Assembly: GCA_003427395.1 (NCBI GenBank)
Contig: BFEA01000474.1
Coordinates: 220,958 to 255,618 of the forward strand
Reading direction: 5' to 3'
Length of the DNA stretch: 34,661 nt
From: Chara braunii
Taxonomy: Eukaryota > Streptophyta > Charophyceae > Charales > Characeae
Shown here: positions 31,722 through 34,661 of the stretch, one piece after another
How the letters are laid out: every line of letters begins with the position of its first letter
How positions within the stretch are numbered: the first letter of the stretch is position 1
Notes under the pieces: model-generated
Databases searched by the model: none
What the model saw: the letters and a program-made list of their open reading frames with translations, nothing else
What the model was told of the DNA's origin: nothing
Translations under genes and position numbers: made by a program

Positions 31722-32358
31722 GAATAGTAGTTGTTCCTGCTAGGGTCGAGGTGGTGGACACACCCTCACCATCTCGAGAGATGGCCCAAGCTACTGACTC
31801 CGTAGTCATCCCGCAAACACATTCAGACTCGTCGATCCTCTGTTCGATGAATGTGTTTGAATCCTTAGAGGAGCTAGAGGAGGAGTGGTGTAGATTAGAC
31901 CCACTAGCTTCTTGGATGACTATGGCCAAAACCCCTAAGGGTGAGTTGTTCGTCGGCGAGGTAGTCATCGGCGGCCGAAGGCCGGGGCCTATTATGACAC
32001 TTGTACGATGCAGAACTTCATCAGTCGCACGTGCATTGAAAGGCTGCGCTTAGAGGGGCAAGTGCATCGCCTGAGTCGATCTGTGGAATCGACCTATGCC
32101 AACAAACAGCGCATGGTAGTCAACGACTACCTTAAAGACGTTGAGTGTTGTTTCCCGTATGCGGGAGGGGAACTAAGACATCGCGTCTCGTTCCTAGTCA
32201 GCAATGATCTCCCAATGGACATCCTGTTGGGTATGTACTATCTTTCGGTGGCATAGCCCCAGTTTGACTGGGATCGAAAAGTGATCAAACACACTTTGCC
32301 TGGAGGGGGGACCGCCAGATTACGTAAGTTTACGGCTAGTAGTCTGATCGAGTCCTAC
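31722..32358 (+). pseudogene. Ty3/gypsy aspartic protease region, broken
   Basis: The frame around 31751-31960 (SMNVFESLEELEEEWCRLDP, GELFVGEVVIGGRRPG) shifts near 31,975 into one that reads YYDTCTMQNFISRTCIERL. It continues with RMVVNDYLKDVECCFPYAGG, DLPMDILLGMYYL, a TAG at 32254-32256, and PQFDWDRKVIKHTLPGG. The position and DILLGM-type strand match retroviral-type pepsins (the usual D-I-(I/L)-L-G-x-x-(W/F)). The catalytic D-(T/S)-G is D-T-C here, which should abolish activity. Confidence 0.8.
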
Positions 32359-32437
32359 TGATGCATGTGTGCGGCCGCGTTCGACAATTATTATAAGCAA
32401 AATGTGGAGGAGGGTATGTACTTAGTTTATGTCTCTG

Positions 32438-32911
32438 CAGCAGGGAGTAGTCGCTCAGTACCCTGATCTATTTGAAGAGCCTAAAGGGGTTGTTGAGAGG
32501 GAGGTTGTCCACGCGATAGAGATTATCCCAGGGTCTAGCATTCCAAAGGGTAGGATCTATCGGATGTCTCCAGCGGAGCTTGATGAGCTTCGCTGACAGC
32601 TCAAGGAACTCATAGAGAAGCCCCTTACGGATCTCTTGTATTATTCGTGCCAAAGAAGGGGGGAACCTTGAGCATGTGCATTGACTATAGGGGCCTCAAT
32701 GCCATCACTATCAAGAATAGAGAGCCCCATCGATGACTTACTGGACCGAGTGCAAGGGTGTCGGTACTTCAGTAAGATAGATCTAAAGTCCGGGTACCAT
32801 CACATTTCAATACGGCTCGAGGATCAACACAAAACTGCTTTTCAGATTAGGTACGGTCTGTACGAGTTTGTGGTGATGCCTTTCGGCCTTTGCAATGCTC
32901 CTGGCACCTTT
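32438..32911 (+). pseudogene. Ty3/gypsy reverse transcriptase, N-terminal part
   Basis: LFEEPKGVVEREVVHAIEII and [13 protein letters not shown], then a TGA at 32594, represent the segment before the RT core. A deletion or rearrangement after QLKELIEK joins it out of frame to [20 protein letters not shown]. After another shift near 32,720 come [20 protein letters not shown] (motif [11 protein letters not shown]) and [17 protein letters not shown] (motif B, MPFGL.NAP.TF). There the frame enters foreign DNA at 32911. Motif order and wording are diagnostic for Ty3/gypsy RT. Confidence 0.9.
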
Positions 32912-33277
32912 TTTTTTGTTTTTTTAAAGGTTGTGCAGGTTGGAGACGGCTTCAGGGGGGTCCTTATCGCACGGCCATTGAGGGCAGTCCCGCCAGCGAG
33001 GTCGGCGCGTCGAGCCTTCCTACACTCTCGGAGCGGGTACTACACTCGCCAAGCGAGACCCACCCTGACGGCCCTGCCTACAATGGTATTGTATGCCCCA
33101 CCCCCGCCCCACACCCCCTAACACGCACACTCACTGAACCAGCTGAGACTCTCCGAAGACAGCACTCTACCTCACGTAACATGGAAGATGGGAGGGTATC
33201 GACTATGGCCAACGCTCCGTGGCTGCATGCAACACATCAGGGCACCCCCGAACTCAGACCACAGTTACCGTCGAGAA
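32912..33277 (-). mobile_element. ~365-bp retroposon-like insertion in the RT
   Basis: RT homology stops at APGTF and resumes at AMNWIFHDYLDKF. Between them lie ~365 bp that start on plus with TTTTTTT-G-TTTTTTT and have no RT similarity. A leading poly(T) implies a minus-strand retroposed sequence with an A tail, SINE-like in size. No clear box A/box B pair and no target-site duplication were found, so the class is open. The breakpoints are accurate to about 10 bp. Confidence 0.65.
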
Positions 33278-33740
33278 CACGCCATGAACTGGATTTTTCA
33301 TGACTACTTGGACAAGTTTGTCATCGTGTACCTCAATGACATACTTATCTTCAGTAGGACTGTCGAGGAGCATGTGGGTCATTTAGAAAAAGTCCTAAGT
33401 CTTCTTCGGCAACACCAGTTCAAGATCAACCGGTAGAAATTCGAGTTTGGCCGCAACCGGATCTTGTACTTGGGTCGTGAGATTTCCGCGGACGGATTGA
33501 AGCCCGATGACACGAAGGTGGCCAGCATTCGTGACTGGCCGCGTTCTCAGTCTGTGGCTGAGATGAGGTCCTTCTTAGGGATGATCGGCCACTACCGCAA
33601 TTTTGCCAAGAACTATAGCATAGTGGTCGCCCCTTTGACGGACCTGACATGCCTTGACACCCCACGAGAGTGGACAGACAGGTGTGAGGCTGCTTTCAGA
33701 CATCTGAAGCATGCCCTCACTCACCATGAGGTCTTGAAAC
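33278..33740 (+). pseudogene. Ty3/gypsy reverse transcriptase, C-terminal part
   Basis: RT resumes with AMNWIFHDYLDKFVIVYLNDI. The catalytic YLDD is YLND here, a loss of the first metal-binding Asp. VEEHVGHLEKVLSLLRQHQF follows, then an in-frame TAG at 33434-33436. The same frame then reads RILYLGREISADGLKPDDTK, RDWPRSQSVAEMRSFLGMIG and NFAKNYSIVVAPLTDLT, the thumb/connection typical of Ty3/gypsy. Confidence 0.9.
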
Positions 33741-34220
33741 TGCCCGATCCTGACAAGCCGTTTGTTGTGACCACGGATGCCAGCCAATATGGCATTGGTG
33801 CCGTACTTGCGCAGCAGGAGGGGAAAAAGTTGAGGCCAGTAGAGTACATGTCCAAAGATGCCCTCTCAAAAGTTGGCCAAGTCCACTTATGAGAAGGAAC
33901 TCTACGCGATCTACAAAGCGTTGGCTCACTGGAGGCACTACCTCTTGGATCGCTTTTTCTACGTCAGGACTGATCATCGGACCCCAAGGTGGATGAAGAC
34001 TCAACCGGTACTCTCCGATGCTCTGAAGGGATGGATTGAAGTCATGGAACAATATGACTTTGAGCCACAGTACATCAAGGGGGAGTACAACAAGGTTGTT
34101 GATGCGCTGTTGCCTAGGCCAGACTTCCTAGGTGCACTGGTCACTGAATTTGGGCTTGTGGACGATATTACTCGTTCTTTGGTAGAAGCCTATCGCGAGG
34201 ATCCGTTTATGGCTGAGATC
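33741..34220 (+). pseudogene. Ty3/gypsy RNase H domain, frameshifted and truncated by insertion
   Basis: KPFVVTTDASQYGIGAVLAQ contains the first catalytic Asp of the RT-associated RNase H. A shift near 33,860 leads to STYEKELYAIYKALAHWRHY (catalytic Glu) and FYVRTDHRTPRWMKTQP (TDH motif). Then come YDFEPQYIKGEYNKVVDALL, where the usual ADALSR is degraded, and the linker SLVEAYREDPFMAEI. The reading ends where the inverted-repeat element begins at 34221. Confidence 0.88.
34211..34220. repeat. Target-site duplication, left copy
   Basis: GGCTGAGATC, part of the gypsy pol sequence (codons for A-E-I), is repeated exactly at 34564-34573 on the far side of the inserted element. Confidence 0.85.
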
Positions 34221-34563
34221 TACATAGCACCGTGTTCGCGTTCGAAGGAGAACGCGAACATGTTCGCCCGAACGTGAACAAGCGCCCAAAACCCTCCGAA
34301 CGCGAACATAAAAAATATTTAAAAAAAAAAAAAAAAAAGTTCTCAAAAAAGTTCTGAAAAAAATATATGTTATGTAAAATAATAAAACAAGCAACCTTGG
34401 CCTTGGAGTCATGTTCAAATTCTCAGCCAATCATGAGTTAAAAATCAAAAAATGAAAACAATTTTTTTTTTATTTTTATTTTTACGAAAAAAAAAATGTT
34501 CGCGACCTGTTCGCGCGAACGCGCAAACATGGAGGGGTGCGAACACGTTCGCCGTGCTACCCA
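34221..34563. mobile_element. 343-bp MITE-like inverted-repeat element inserted in gypsy pol
   Basis: The element begins TACATAGCAC and ends with the reverse complement of TGGGTAGCAC, sharing TAGCAC and the outermost T. Perfect 10-bp direct repeats flank it. The ends are packed with GTTCGCG/CGCGAAC words, including a perfect hairpin at 34234-34259 (arms GTTCGCGTTC/GAACGCGAAC) and a perfect 12-bp palindrome GTTCGCGCGAAC at 34509-34520. The core is AT-rich with A and T runs. There is no transposase. A 10-bp duplication suggests mobilisation by a Mutator-like transposase (8-11 bp known), but the terminal repeats are short for that superfamily. Confidence 0.8.
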
Positions 34564-34573
34564 GGCTGAGATC
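34564..34573. repeat. Target-site duplication, right copy
   Basis: GGCTGAGATC is an exact copy of 34211-34220. It restores the pol sequence after the inserted element. Confidence 0.85.
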
Positions 34574-34661
34574 ATACGCATTGGGTTGTCGAGCCCCGGC
34601 CCCGAGGCCCCGACGGGGGTCCCGAAGGCCAGGGGTGGCACCCCTGGCCCCGAAAAAAAAA
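34574..34661. other. GC-rich palindromic sequence ending in an A run
   Basis: Only a few codons of apparent pol follow the right duplication. Then comes a very GC-rich stretch with self-complementary words (CCCCGGCCCCGAGGCCCCG, AGGGGTGGCACCCCT) that ends in nine A residues at the window edge. It may be the tail of yet another insertion; the window ends before this can be resolved. Confidence 0.4.

Larger units (their letters stand above)
28475..34661 (+). mobile_element. Ty3/gypsy LTR retrotransposon, partial and decayed
   Basis: Gag with a CCHC knuckle is followed by aspartic protease, reverse transcriptase and RNase H, all on plus; this is the Ty3/gypsy pol order. Integrase and 3' LTR are absent because the window ends. 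Lesions include several nonsense codons, multiple frameshifts, an internal deletion at the RT start, altered protease and RT catalytic motifs, a ~365-bp insertion in RT and a 343-bp inverted-repeat insertion after RNase H. From memory, the gag and pol sequences resemble a family abundant in Chara braunii. The element is far older than the neighbouring LINE, judging by lesion density. Confidence 0.9.

Noticed and set aside
1-34661. CRISPR arrays, bacterial operons, phage or rRNA genes
   Set aside because: Nothing of prokaryotic character was seen. Tandem repeats here have no uniform repeat-spacer structure and all coding motifs are eukaryotic retrotransposon motifs.

Overview
This is eukaryotic DNA with no recognisable intact host gene. 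It is a mosaic of retrotransposons, small non-autonomous elements, tandem repeats and microsatellites. The LINE carries a plant-type ORF1 (DUF4283-like domain plus zinc knuckle) and a zf-RVT-like C-terminus. The Ty3/gypsy gag-pol is of the kind I recall from the charophyte alga Chara braunii. A large streptophyte-algal genome such as Chara is my best guess for the source; it rests on recall and was not searched.

Layout. 1-1270: microsatellites (CT and long TTC tracts) without genes. ~1270-1660: a candidate tRNA-derived SINE. ~3000-5300: an AT-rich block with an alternating ~120-bp tandem array and a dispersed ~20-bp motif. 5.3-12.8 kb: gene-free, with poly(A) tracts, a MITE-like inverted-repeat element (9522-9811), hairpins, a TTC/pyrimidine tract, a ~91-bp tandem array and a short relative of the LINE 3' end. 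12.8-14.0 kb: a decayed LINE reverse transcriptase on the minus strand. 14.2-14.8 kb: a weak host-like ORF.

15,095-27,296 is the main feature. It is a minus-strand LINE of about 12.2 kb with a 25-nt poly(A) tail and a perfect 12-bp direct repeat at its ends, read as a target-site duplication. Its parts are a ~1.4-kb 5' leader with tandem repeats, an unusually long ORF1 (~5 kb, almost all in one frame), ORF2 (AP endonuclease, reverse transcriptase, zinc-binding C-terminus) and a ~0.9-kb 3' UTR. Nonsense codons and frameshifts break both ORFs.

27.3-28.5 kb holds interleaved inverted repeats and a presumed LTR/leader region that ends at a tRNA-iMet-like primer-binding site. 29.7 kb to the end is a plus-strand Ty3/gypsy element (gag, protease, RT, RNase H) with many lesions. 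Two later insertions interrupt it: a ~365-bp poly(T)-headed retroposon-like insert inside RT, and a 343-bp terminal-inverted-repeat element after RNase H with a perfect 10-bp target-site duplication. The integrase and 3' LTR are not in the window.
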